Below, in pieces: positions 57,338-64,000 of a DNA stretch of 64,000 nt (positions are counted from its first letter, which is position 1; each line of letters starts with the position of its first letter). The notes beneath the pieces are model-generated. The model was given only the letters and a program-made list of their open reading frames with translations. It was not told the origin of the DNA and searched no databases. The translations under genes were made by a program, and so were the position numbers. This DNA is from an uncultured Lachnospiraceae bacterium (GTDB taxonomy: Bacteria > Bacillota > Clostridia > Lachnospirales > Lachnospiraceae): positions 1 through 64,000 of the forward strand of contig CALWLT010000036.1 in the NCBI GenBank assembly GCA_944381615.1, given 5' to 3'.

Positions 57338-58389
57338 AAGCACATGGTAAGGCACTGCTTTCCGCAGGAATGGCAGCGCCGGAAGGCGCAGTCCATGTTG
57401 TAGGCGGCCCGGGGCAGGTAGCCCAGATCCTCCAGCAGGGTAAAAAGCGGAAAGAAGATGGCCATGGGAGGCAGCATGACGGCGATGACCCAGGCGGTCA
57501 CGCGGTACACGCCCCGGACCGCGCAGTCCGTCACGGCCTCCGGCAGGCCGGCCCCGGTAAGCAGGCTAAAAAGGCGCGGTTCCAGAGCGGTAAAAAAGCG
57601 GCTTAACCAGGCGGAGGGGACGGAAGCGCCGGCGATGGTCAGCCAGAAAACGGCCAGCAGGAGGGCCAGCATCAGGACGGCGCCCCAGATGGGGCCGGTT
57701 ACCAGCCGGTCGACCGCTTCCTGGCGTCGGCGAAAGTCCGGCCGGGTAAAGGTTACGGCGCGTTTCACCGTTTCTTCAGGGGAAAAATCCGGAAGCAGTT
57801 CCGGATTTTTTTGATGCTCCGGGTTCCGGCATCCGGCAGGAAGCGGACATTCATCAGGAAGCGGGCATCCAGGCGAAAGAAAAAGCTGCGCCAGCGTTTC
57901 CTTCAGCTGTCTTACGGAATGCCGGTCCCTGGCGGCGCAGGGGATCACGGGGAGGTTCAGCGTCTGCGCAAGAAGCGGAAAATCAATCCGGATCCCGTTT
58001 CGCTCTGCCTCGTCGCAGAGGTTGACGCAGAGCGCGGTGCGGCCGGGTTTTCGCGGGCCCAGATCCCGGATCTGTTTTAAAAAGCGCAGGCCCCGTTCCA
58101 GGCAGGAGGCGTCGCAGACGACGACGAGGAGATCGCGCGTTCCGGCCGCGATGCGGTCGCGGGCGATGATTTCCTCGGCGGAGCGGGCCTGCAGGGAGTA
58201 GGTGCCCGGCAGATCCAGGACCGGAATGGTTTTTTCCCGGAAGCGGAAACTTCCACGGGCGCAGGCGACGGTTTTTCCGGCCCAGTTTCCCGTTTTCTGG
58301 TGCAGGCCGGTCAGGGCGTTAAATAGCGTGCTTTTTCCTACGTTGGGGTTGCCGGCCAGGATGATGCAGGGCGGCTCCTGAGACAGCGC

Positions 58390-58515
58390 TTTTGGCATGA
58401 CGGCCGCGCGGGCCTGATCTGACAGAGGCTTTTTTTGCATGATCGCCGCGCGGGTCCGGTCTGACAGAAGCTTTTTTGGCGCGGCCGCCGCGCGGGCCCG
58501 GCCCGGCAGAAGCTT
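58390..58515 (-). repeat. Three tandem 42-bp repeats encoding 14-residue units in FeoB2
   Basis: Units KLLPGRARAAAAPK, KLLSDRTRAAIMQK and KPLSDQARAAVMPK occupy residues 11-52 of feoB2. The basic, Ala/Arg-rich units form an N-terminal extension before the G domain. DNA identity between copies is high enough to suggest recent tandem duplication. Confidence 0.85.
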
Positions 58516-58541
58516 TGCCGGCATTTTGACGCGGCGCGGGC

Positions 58542-58808
58542 TCACGGGGTTCCTCCCGCCGGATCCGGCCCCGGCGTTTCCTCTACGAAGACCAGATCGG
58601 CATCGTCCCGGCGCAGGGCAATGACAGCGCCCCGGATCAGGAAGGCGGCCAGGCGGCCGTTTTTCTTGCGCAGGATACATGAAACCGGAGCTCCCGGCTC
58701 AAATCCGAGATCCAGAAGGCGGCCGGCAATCGGTTTCTGATCGGACAGCCAGACGATTTTCGCCTGCCGTCCGGCAGGAAGGCTGCTTAACGGATAAATC
58801 ACAGGCAT
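58542..58808 (-). CDS. feoA: FeoA-like protein of the second Feo locus
   Basis: 88 residues with the FeoA SH3-like fold: PLSSLPAGRQAKIVWL, then RLLDLGFEPGAPVSCILRKKNG, IRGAVIALRRDDADLVFVE. It is closer to classical FeoA (LxxLGFxPG) than the feoA at 7.3 kb. GGATG lies close before the ATG; the start is moderately certain. Its stop overlaps the GTG of feoB2, so the two are translationally coupled. No GTTAG-N6-CTAAC operator is visible upstream. Confidence 0.87.
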   Translation of the reverse strand: MPVIYPLSSLPAGRQAKIVWLSDQKPIAGRLLDLGFEPGAPVSCILRKKNGRLAAFLIRGAVIALRRDDADLVFVEETPGPDPAGGTP

Positions 58809-58876
58809 CACATCCCTGAGAGAATGCGTTACTGAAAAGATATGCCGGCGGCCGGGAAGCGGTGCCTGGCCGCGGC

Positions 58877-58923
58877 AAAAAGCCACGGCGGGGCCTGTGA
58901 AAAAGCCGCGGCGGGGCCTGTGA
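58877..58923 (+). repeat. Tandem 23/24-bp duplication upstream of thrC
   Basis: AAAGCCACGGCGGGGCCTG (within 58877-58900) is repeated with one change, AAAGCCGCGGCGGGGCCTG (within 58901-58923). No function is evident. Confidence 0.65.
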
Positions 58924-58928
58924 AAATC

Positions 58929-58957
58929 TTGCGCCGTGCCGGAAAGTGTGATAGAAT
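58929..58957 (+). promoter_or_regulatory. Possible thrC promoter
   Basis: TTGCGC (58929-58934), 17 bases, TAGAAT (58952-58957). Confidence 0.5.
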
Positions 58958-58999
58958 TTTTACGTTAAAACTCTGACAGCAGAAGAGAGGATGGAAATC

Positions 59000-60484
59000 A
59001 TGACAGTCAATTACAGCAGTACCCGCGGGGGAGAGAACCATGTTCCGGCTTCCCTGGCGATCCTGAAGGGGCTTGCCGCGGACGGCGGCCTGTTTATCCC
59101 CGATCAGATCCCGGCGCTTGATCATTCGCTGGCGGAATTTGCCCGCATGAATTATCAGGAGACGGCATATGAGATTATGAAGCTTTTTCTGACGGATTTT
59201 ACGGAGGAGGAGCTTAAGAGCTGTATCGCGCAGGCGTACGACAGCAAGTTTGACACGGAAGAGATTGCGCCTCTGGCCAAGGCGGACGGCGCGTATTATC
59301 TGGAGCTGTTTCACGGAAGTACCATTGCGTTCAAGGATATGGCGCTTTCCATCCTCCCGCATCTGATGACGGTCTCTGCGAAGAAAAACCGCGTCGACCA
59401 CACGATGGTCGTTCTGACGGCCACCTCCGGGGATACGGGCAAGGCGGCCATGGCCGGGTTTGCCGGTGTGCCGGGAACCAGGATTATCGTCTTTTATCCG
59501 AAGGGCGGCGTCAGCCGCGTGCAGGAGCTGCAGATGCTGACGCAGAAGGGAGACAACACCTGCGTGGTCGGAATCAGCGGGAATTTTGACGACGCCCAGA
59601 ACGGAGTAAAGAAGATTTTCTCCGACCGCGAGTTTGCCGCGGAGCTGGCCGGGCGCGGTTATCAGCTGACCTCCGCCAATTCCATCAACATCGGCCGTCT
59701 GGTGCCCCAGATTGTCTATTACGTCTATGCGTACGCGAAGCTTCTGGAGAACGGCGAGATCGAGGATGGCGAGAAGATCAATATCACGGTGCCGACGGGA
59801 AATTTCGGCAATATCCTGGCGGCGTATTTCGCGAAGCGGATGGGCCTTCCGGTCAACCGACTGATCTGCGCCTCCAATGACAACCGGGTGCTCTATGATT
59901 TCTTCTGCACGGGCATTTACGACCGGCGGCGTGAATTTATCCTGACGAGCTCTCCGTCCATGGACATCCTGATCTCCAGCAACCTGGAGCGGCTTCTGTA
60001 CTTCTGCGCGGGCAGCGACGCCCGGAAGACGGCGGGGCTGATGGCGGAGCTGGCGGAAAAAGGAAGCTATACCGTGACGCCCGAGATGAAGGAGCGGATG
60101 AAGGATTTTGCCGGCGGTTTTGCGACGGAGGAGGAAAATGCGGCGGAGATCCGCCGCCTGTACGAGGAGACGGGCTACCTGATTGACCCGCACACCGGCG
60201 TAGCCTCCTGTGTGTACCGCAAGTATGTGAAGGAGACGGGCGATCGGACGAAGACCGTCATCGCATCGACGGCCAGTCCCTACAAGTTTTCGCGCAGCGT
60301 AATGGAGGCCATCCGGGGAAGCCAGGAAGGAAAAGACGAATTTGAGCTGATCGACGAGCTGGAGAAAGCGTCCGGCGTGCCGATTCCGGCGGCGGTAGAG
60401 GAGATCCGCACGGCGCCGATCCGCCACGACCGGCAGTGCAGCCCGGACCAGATGAAGGCCGAGGTATCGGAGATTCTGCGGTAA
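59000..60484 (+). CDS. thrC: Threonine synthase
   Basis: 494 residues. PLP enzyme converting O-phosphohomoserine to threonine. YSSTRGG at the N-terminus and ELFHGSTIAFKDMAL with the PLP Lys112 define the family; TATSGDTGKAAMAGF and PTGNFGNILAAYFAKRMG bind the cofactor phosphate. The start at 59000 gives AGAGAGG room as ribosome site; an ATG nine bases upstream abuts it. It is probably monocistronic. Confidence 0.96.
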   Translation: MTVNYSSTRGGENHVPASLAILKGLAADGGLFIPDQIPALDHSLAEFARMNYQETAYEIMKLFLTDFTEEELKSCIAQAYDSKFDTEEIAPLAKADGAYYLELFHGSTIAFKDMALSILPHLMTVSAKKNRVDHTMVVLTATSGDTGKAAMAGFAGVPGTRIIVFYPKGGVSRVQELQMLTQKGDNTCVVGISGNFDDAQNGVKKIFSDREFAAELAGRGYQLTSANSINIGRLVPQIVYYVYAYAKLLENGEIEDGEKINITVPTGNFGNILAAYFAKRMGLPVNRLICASNDNRVLYDFFCTGIYDRRREFILTSSPSMDILISSNLERLLYFCAGSDARKTAGLMAELAEKGSYTVTPEMKERMKDFAGGFATEEENAAEIRRLYEETGYLIDPHTGVASCVYRKYVKETGDRTKTVIASTASPYKFSRSVMEAIRGSQEGKDEFELIDELEKASGVPIPAAVEEIRTAPIRHDRQCSPDQMKAEVSEILR

Positions 60485-60490
60485 ATATTC

Positions 60491-60519
60491 TTTCCAAAAC
60501 AGGAAATATAGTATATAAT
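60491..60519 (+). promoter_or_regulatory. Promoter of fba
   Basis: TTTCCA (60491-60496), 17 bases, TATAAT (60514-60519), with an AT-rich surround typical of a strongly expressed glycolytic gene. Confidence 0.65.
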
Positions 60520-60560
60520 AGGCGTAACGGAGTTGACGAAAACGACAAGGAGGTTTGGAT

Positions 60561-61424
60561 ATGTTAGTGAATGCGAAGGACATGCTTGACAAGGCGAGAG
60601 ACGGCAGATATGCGGTCGGCCAGTTTAACATCAATAACCTGGAGTGGACCAAGGCGATCCTGCTGACGGCCCAGGAGCAGCAGTCTCCGGTCATTCTCGG
60701 CGTTTCGGAAGGCGCGGGGAAGTATATGGCGGGCTTTAAGACGGTTGCGCAGATGGTTAAGGCCATGATCGAGGAGCTGAATATCACGGTTCCGGTCGCC
60801 CTTCACCTGGATCACGGAACGTACGAAGGCTGCTACAAGTGCATCGAGGCAGGCTTTTCCTCCATTATGTTCGACGGTTCCCACTATCCGATCGAGGAGA
60901 ACGTGGCAAAGACGAAGGAACTGGTCGAGGTCTGCGCGCAGAAGGGGCTGTCCCTGGAAGCGGAGGTCGGCTCCATCGGCGGCGAAGAGGACGGCGTGAT
61001 CGGCATGGGCGAGTGCGCGGATCCCAACGAGTGCAAGGCGATCGCGGATCTGGGCGTCGATATGCTGGCGGCCGGCATCGGCAACATTCACGGGAAGTAT
61101 CCGGCGAACTGGCCGGGATTAAGCTTTGAGACGCTGGCGGCCGTAAAGGAGAAGACCGGCGACATGCCGCTGGTGCTTCACGGAGGCACGGGGATTCCGG
61201 AAGACATGATTAAGAAAGCGATTTCCCTGGGCGTGGCCAAGATCAACGTCAACACGGAGTGCCAGCTTGCCTTTGCGGACGCGACCCGCAAGTACATCGA
61301 GGCAGGCAAGGATCTGGCCGGCAAGGGCTTTGACCCGCGCAAGCTTCTGGCTCCGGGTACGGAAGCGATCAAAGAAACCGTCAGGGCCAAGATGGAGCTT
61401 TTCGGCTCTGTCGGCAAGGCGTAA
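60561..61424 (+). CDS. fba: Class II fructose-bisphosphate aldolase
   Basis: 287 residues. Zinc-dependent cleavage of fructose-1,6-bisphosphate to two triose phosphates in glycolysis. FNINNLEWTKAI at the start, HLDHGTYEGC with the metal His and catalytic Asp, EAEVGSIGGEEDG, GIGNIHGKY and LHGGTGI follow the class II pattern; NVNTE and the final KMELFGSVGKA are conserved. AAGGAGG precedes the ATG. Close GatY/KbaY relatives use tagatose bisphosphate, but the length and motifs favour Fba. Confidence 0.94.
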   Translation: MLVNAKDMLDKARDGRYAVGQFNINNLEWTKAILLTAQEQQSPVILGVSEGAGKYMAGFKTVAQMVKAMIEELNITVPVALHLDHGTYEGCYKCIEAGFSSIMFDGSHYPIEENVAKTKELVEVCAQKGLSLEAEVGSIGGEEDGVIGMGECADPNECKAIADLGVDMLAAGIGNIHGKYPANWPGLSFETLAAVKEKTGDMPLVLHGGTGIPEDMIKKAISLGVAKINVNTECQLAFADATRKYIEAGKDLAGKGFDPRKLLAPGTEAIKETVRAKMELFGSVGKA

Positions 61425-61447
61425 GGGACAGGAAAGCGGAATCTGAA

Positions 61448-61500
61448 GGCCGGCCTGCCGGGCGTTTTTCGCATGACGAAATGCGGCTGGCGGGCCGGCC
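61448..61500. terminator. GC-rich hairpin between fba and glnN
   Basis: GGCCGGCCTGCC (61448-61459) pairs with GGCGGGCCGGCC (61489-61500) through one G-T pair; an inner CGCAT/ATGCG stem caps it. There is no T-run after it, so read-through to the glutamine synthetase gene is possible. Confidence 0.55.
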
Positions 61501-61524
61501 GATATATTTTGAGGGAGAAATTGG

Positions 61525-63642
61525 ATGAGCAGTGAGATCAATGTGCCCGAGATTTTCGGGAAAAATGTGTTTAACGACGCGGTTATGAGAGAGCGTCTTC
61601 CCAAGAATGTATACAGGAAGCTGAAGAAGACCATCGAGGACGGGGCAGAACTGGATCCGTCGATCGCCGACGTGGTGGCGCACGCGATGAAGGACTGGGC
61701 GGTCGAGCGGGGAGCGACGCATTACTCCCACTGGTTCCAGCCGCTGACCGGAATCACGGCGGAAAAGCACGACGCTTTTATCTCCGTTCCGGATGCCAAC
61801 GGGCGCGTGATCATGGAATTTTCCGGCAAGGAACTGATCAAGGGCGAACCGGATGCGTCTTCGTTTCCTTCCGGCGGCCTGCGTTCGACGTTCGAGGCGA
61901 GGGGATATACGACCTGGGACTGCACTTCGCCGGCATTTCTGCGGGAGGACACGCTGGGCGTGACGCTTTATATTCCCACGGCGTTCTGCTCCTACCGGGG
62001 CGAGGCGCTGGACAAGAAAACGCCGCTGCTGCGCTCGATGCAGGCGATCAATGAGCAGGCGCTGCGCATTCTGCGGCTGTTTGGCAATACGACTTCCCGC
62101 CGCGTGATTCCCTTTGTGGGGCCGGAGCAGGAGTATTTTCTGGTAGACCGGAACAAATACCTGCAGCGAAAGGATCTGATTTATGCCGGCCGCACGCTCT
62201 TTGGCGCGATGCCGCCCAAGGGGCAGGAGATGGACGATCATTATTTTGGCAGCATCCGCCCGCGCGTCGGCGCGTTTATGAAGGAGCTGAACGAGACGCT
62301 GTGGCGGCTCGGCGTGACCGCCAAGACGCAGCACAACGAGGTGGCGCCCGCGCAGCATGAGCTGGCGCCGACGTACGGCCAGGTCAACGTGGCGGTGGAT
62401 CACAATCAGATGGTCATGGAGACCATGAAGCGGGTGGCGGGACACCACGGGCTGACCTGCCTGCTGCACGAGAAGCCGTTTGCCGGGATCAACGGATCCG
62501 GCAAACACAACAACTGGTCTCTGACGACGGACGACGGCATCAACCTCATGAATCCGGGCGAGACGCCGCATGAGAACATTCAGTTTCTGCTGGTGCTGGC
62601 CTGTGTGATGAAGGCGGTGGACGTCCATGCGGATCTGCTGCGCCAGTCCACGGCGATCCCGGGCAACGATCAGCGCCTGGGCGCGGCGGAGGCCCCGCCT
62701 GCGATCATTTCCATTTTCCTGGGAGAGCAGCTGGAGGACGTGATCGATCAGCTCTGCAGCACCGGCGAGGCGGCCCGTTCCAAGCAGGGCGGAATTTTAA
62801 AGACCGGCGTCGCCACGCTGGCGGATTTTACCAAGGATGCCACTGACCGCAACCGTACGTCGCCGTTTGCCTTTACCGGCAACAAATTTGAGTTCCGCAT
62901 GGTGGGCTCTTCGGATTCGGTATCGTCTCCCAATGTGGTGCTCAACACGATTGTGGCGGAGGCGTTTAAGGAAGCCGCCGACGAGCTGGAGCAGAGCGAC
63001 GATTTCGACTGCGCGGTACATGATCTGATCAAGCGTCTGATGGCGGAGCACCGCCGCATTATTTTCAGCGGCAACGGGTATTCGGAGGAATGGGTAGAGG
63101 AGGCGAAGCGCCGCGGACTTCCCAACCTGAAGGCGGGAATCGACTCGGTGGAGGCGCTGCGAAGTGAAAAAGCCATGCGCCTGTTCGAGAGCTTCGGCGT
63201 TTATACGAGGACAGAGCTGGAGTCTCTGGCCGAGATCGAGTACGAGGCCTATGCAAAGACGGTAAACATCGAGGCGCGCACGATGCTGGATATGGCGTCC
63301 AAGCAGATTGTCCCGGCCGTTATCAAATATACGACGCGGCTGGCTTCCTCCGTGAAAACGGTCAGGGAGGCGTGCCCGGAGGCGGATGTGAGCGTACAGA
63401 CGGAGCTTCTTCTGGAGACGTCGGATCTGCTCTCGGAGATGAAGGTAGCGCTTGCCGCGCTGGAGGAAAAAACGGCGTCCGCCGCCGCAACGCCGGGAAA
63501 CAAAGAGAGGGCCTACGCGTACCTGCAGGAGGTCATGCCGGCCATGCAGGCGCTGCGCGCGCCGGCCGATCGGCTTGAGATGCTGGTAGACAAAGAGCTG
63601 TGGCCTTTCCCGAGCTACGGCGATCTGGTGTTTGAAGTGTAA
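61525..63642 (+). CDS. glnN: Glutamine synthetase, type III
   Basis: 705 residues, the GSIII size. It ligates ammonia to glutamate with [28 protein letters not shown] is a GSIII N-terminal signature. The catalytic core shows [59 protein letters not shown] and the [13 protein letters not shown] segment. GAGGGAGAA precedes the ATG. GSIII enzymes are dodecamers common in gut Clostridia and Bacteroidetes. With gdhA in the same window, both ammonia-assimilation routes are present. Confidence 0.96.
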   Translation: MSSEINVPEIFGKNVFNDAVMRERLPKNVYRKLKKTIEDGAELDPSIADVVAHAMKDWAVERGATHYSHWFQPLTGITAEKHDAFISVPDANGRVIMEFSGKELIKGEPDASSFPSGGLRSTFEARGYTTWDCTSPAFLREDTLGVTLYIPTAFCSYRGEALDKKTPLLRSMQAINEQALRILRLFGNTTSRRVIPFVGPEQEYFLVDRNKYLQRKDLIYAGRTLFGAMPPKGQEMDDHYFGSIRPRVGAFMKELNETLWRLGVTAKTQHNEVAPAQHELAPTYGQVNVAVDHNQMVMETMKRVAGHHGLTCLLHEKPFAGINGSGKHNNWSLTTDDGINLMNPGETPHENIQFLLVLACVMKAVDVHADLLRQSTAIPGNDQRLGAAEAPPAIISIFLGEQLEDVIDQLCSTGEAARSKQGGILKTGVATLADFTKDATDRNRTSPFAFTGNKFEFRMVGSSDSVSSPNVVLNTIVAEAFKEAADELEQSDDFDCAVHDLIKRLMAEHRRIIFSGNGYSEEWVEEAKRRGLPNLKAGIDSVEALRSEKAMRLFESFGVYTRTELESLAEIEYEAYAKTVNIEARTMLDMASKQIVPAVIKYTTRLASSVKTVREACPEADVSVQTELLLETSDLLSEMKVALAALEEKTASAAATPGNKERAYAYLQEVMPAMQALRAPADRLEMLVDKELWPFPSYGDLVFEV

Positions 63643-63687
63643 GCCTGAAGAAGGCGGAAACCTGAAGAATAGAAAGTCAGAAGAATC

Positions 63688-63732
63688 AAAAGAGCGTCTC
63701 CGGAACTTGAGAAAGACCGGGGACGCTTTTTT
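63688..63732. terminator. Bidirectional terminator after glnN
   Basis: AAAAGAGCGTCTCCGG (63688-63703) pairs with CCGGGGACGCTTTTTT (63717-63732), flanked by A- and T-runs. It serves glnN and the convergent gene at the right edge. Confidence 0.85.
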
Positions 63733-63776
63733 ACAGAAAAATTCGCTTCCTGCAGGAAAGAGCTCCTGCGAAATGC

Positions 63777-64000
63777 CTAACGGGGCGGGCCGTCCGTTTG
63801 CCCGGCCGGGATATTGTCCCGCCCTGCAGAACCGGAGCTTCCGGAGTTTCCGGAAGCAGATTCCGGATACCCGGAAGAGCCCGGCGCATCGGATGCGGAT
63901 GTGCCTGACTGGCCGGAAGAAAGGGAGCCGGAGCTCTGGCTTCCTGTGGACGCGGCAGGCACGGAGCCGGACGATGAACCACTGATGGGGGGAACCAGAA
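63777..64000 (-). CDS. 3' end of a Ser/Gly/Pro-rich protein (runs off right edge)
   Basis: The frame stays open from the right edge to TAG at 63779-63777, giving 73 residues. The composition is Ser/Gly/Pro/Ala-rich (GSSSGS, TGSQSSGSLSSGQSG, ASGNSGSSGSAG), the kind of disordered tail seen on class A penicillin-binding proteins and other surface proteins of Clostridia. The start and functional domains lie outside the window, so the family cannot be named. The facing terminator at 63688-63732 supports it as a real gene end. Confidence 0.6.
   Translation of the reverse strand, partial: LVPPISGSSSGSVPAASTGSQSSGSLSSGQSGTSASDAPGSSGYPESASGNSGSSGSAGRDNIPAGQTDGPPR

Larger units (their letters stand above)
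54699..57346. mobile_element. 2,644-bp serine-recombinase mini-element inserted in feoB2
   Basis: The element is bounded by CATG at 54699-54702 and 57343-57346. It contains only two divergent genes, a serine recombinase (minus) and a Sel1-repeat protein (plus), from a ~57-base central gap. Just inside the ends lie CGTCAACACTTCG (54706-54718) and its exact reverse complement CGAAGTGTTGACG (57325-57337). Reconstructing the circle joins them as 13-bp arms around a 12-base centre whose middle dinucleotide is the TG of CATG (feoB sense), the layout expected of a serine integrase attP. The empty site would read ACCATGGCCATGGGG inside feoB. Confidence 0.88.
57268..58545 (-). pseudogene. feoB: 5' half of interrupted feoB2 (GTPase domain)
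   Basis: A GTG start at 58545 overlaps the feoA2 stop (GTGA) and has GGGAGGAA five bases upstream. The first ~52 residues carry three 14-residue repeats. The G domain follows with G1 GNPNVGKST at 65-73 and G3 DLPG at 111-114; the first membrane segments end in LEDLGYLPRAAYNMDCAFRRCHSCGKQCLTM. After this Met (57345-57343) the frame enters the element and adds about 24 foreign residues before a stop at 57268. The feoB part alone is 401 codons; with the 3' half it would be 677 residues, the normal FeoB size. The truncated product retains the GTPase but lacks most of the pore. Confidence 0.9.

Overview
The window looks like a chromosomal segment of a GC-rich anaerobic Clostridia bacterium, most likely a Lachnospiraceae-type gut organism. 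This is an inference from gene content: reverse rubrerythrin with a PerR-type regulator, type III glutamine synthetase, LL-diaminopimelate aminotransferase, a DUF4250 protein, a YcbB-type response regulator, two Feo iron systems and a collagen-like surface protein. Nearly all of it is coding. Genes carry strong AGGAGG-like ribosome sites and sigma-A-type promoters. I see no rRNA, tRNA, CRISPR array or phage module.

Layout. 1-1.6 kb: a collagen-like protein behind a glycosyltransferase (minus). 1.9-6.5 kb: a DUF2812 membrane protein, phenylacetate-CoA ligase plus a tandem ACT protein, and a PfkB kinase. 6.7-9.9 kb: an iron locus with feoA, feoB, a small Cys-rich protein and a divergent HMA-domain protein; copies of one palindrome (GTTAG-N6-CTAAC) sit just after both divergent promoters. 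10-14 kb: hisD, an orphan Dam-type methylase, luxS, trpS, a FAH-family hydrolase. 15-23 kb: a promoter-plus-attenuator leader followed by carA-carB-pyrG, then dapL and a GNAT. 23.4-24.6 kb: reverse rubrerythrin and its probable PerR regulator, both with PerR-like boxes at the start of transcription.

24.7-36 kb: a compact five-gene operon. It encodes a 1,616-residue fusion (HD, helical repeats, nucleotidyltransferase, GNAT-like and PRTase-like regions), a divergent lactate/malate-dehydrogenase-like protein, a Cys-cluster flavoprotein, and a GlnK/GlnL-like two-component pair. Glutamate dehydrogenase follows behind a perfectly symmetrical promoter palindrome. 36-46.6 kb: a 26-bp four-copy repeat array before dinB, two small genes, cardiolipin synthase, plsC, pheA, a DUF815 ATPase, ppx and ppk. 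46.7-53.9 kb: a VanRS-like two-component system, an 823-residue membrane-anchored extracytoplasmic protein with an ABC-2 transporter, and endonuclease IV.

The most striking feature is at 53.9-58.8 kb. A second feoA-feoB locus (minus) is split inside the conserved TMAMGFGCNAAG stretch of FeoB by a 2,644-bp element. The element carries only a short serine recombinase and a Sel1-repeat protein. Its ends carry a 13-bp inverted repeat and share a CATG core; joining the two halves at that core restores a 677-residue FeoB reading frame exactly. This is either a site-specific mini-element or a reversible gene-interruption switch. Downstream come thrC, fba, type III glutamine synthetase and the 3' end of a Ser/Gly-rich protein that runs off the window.
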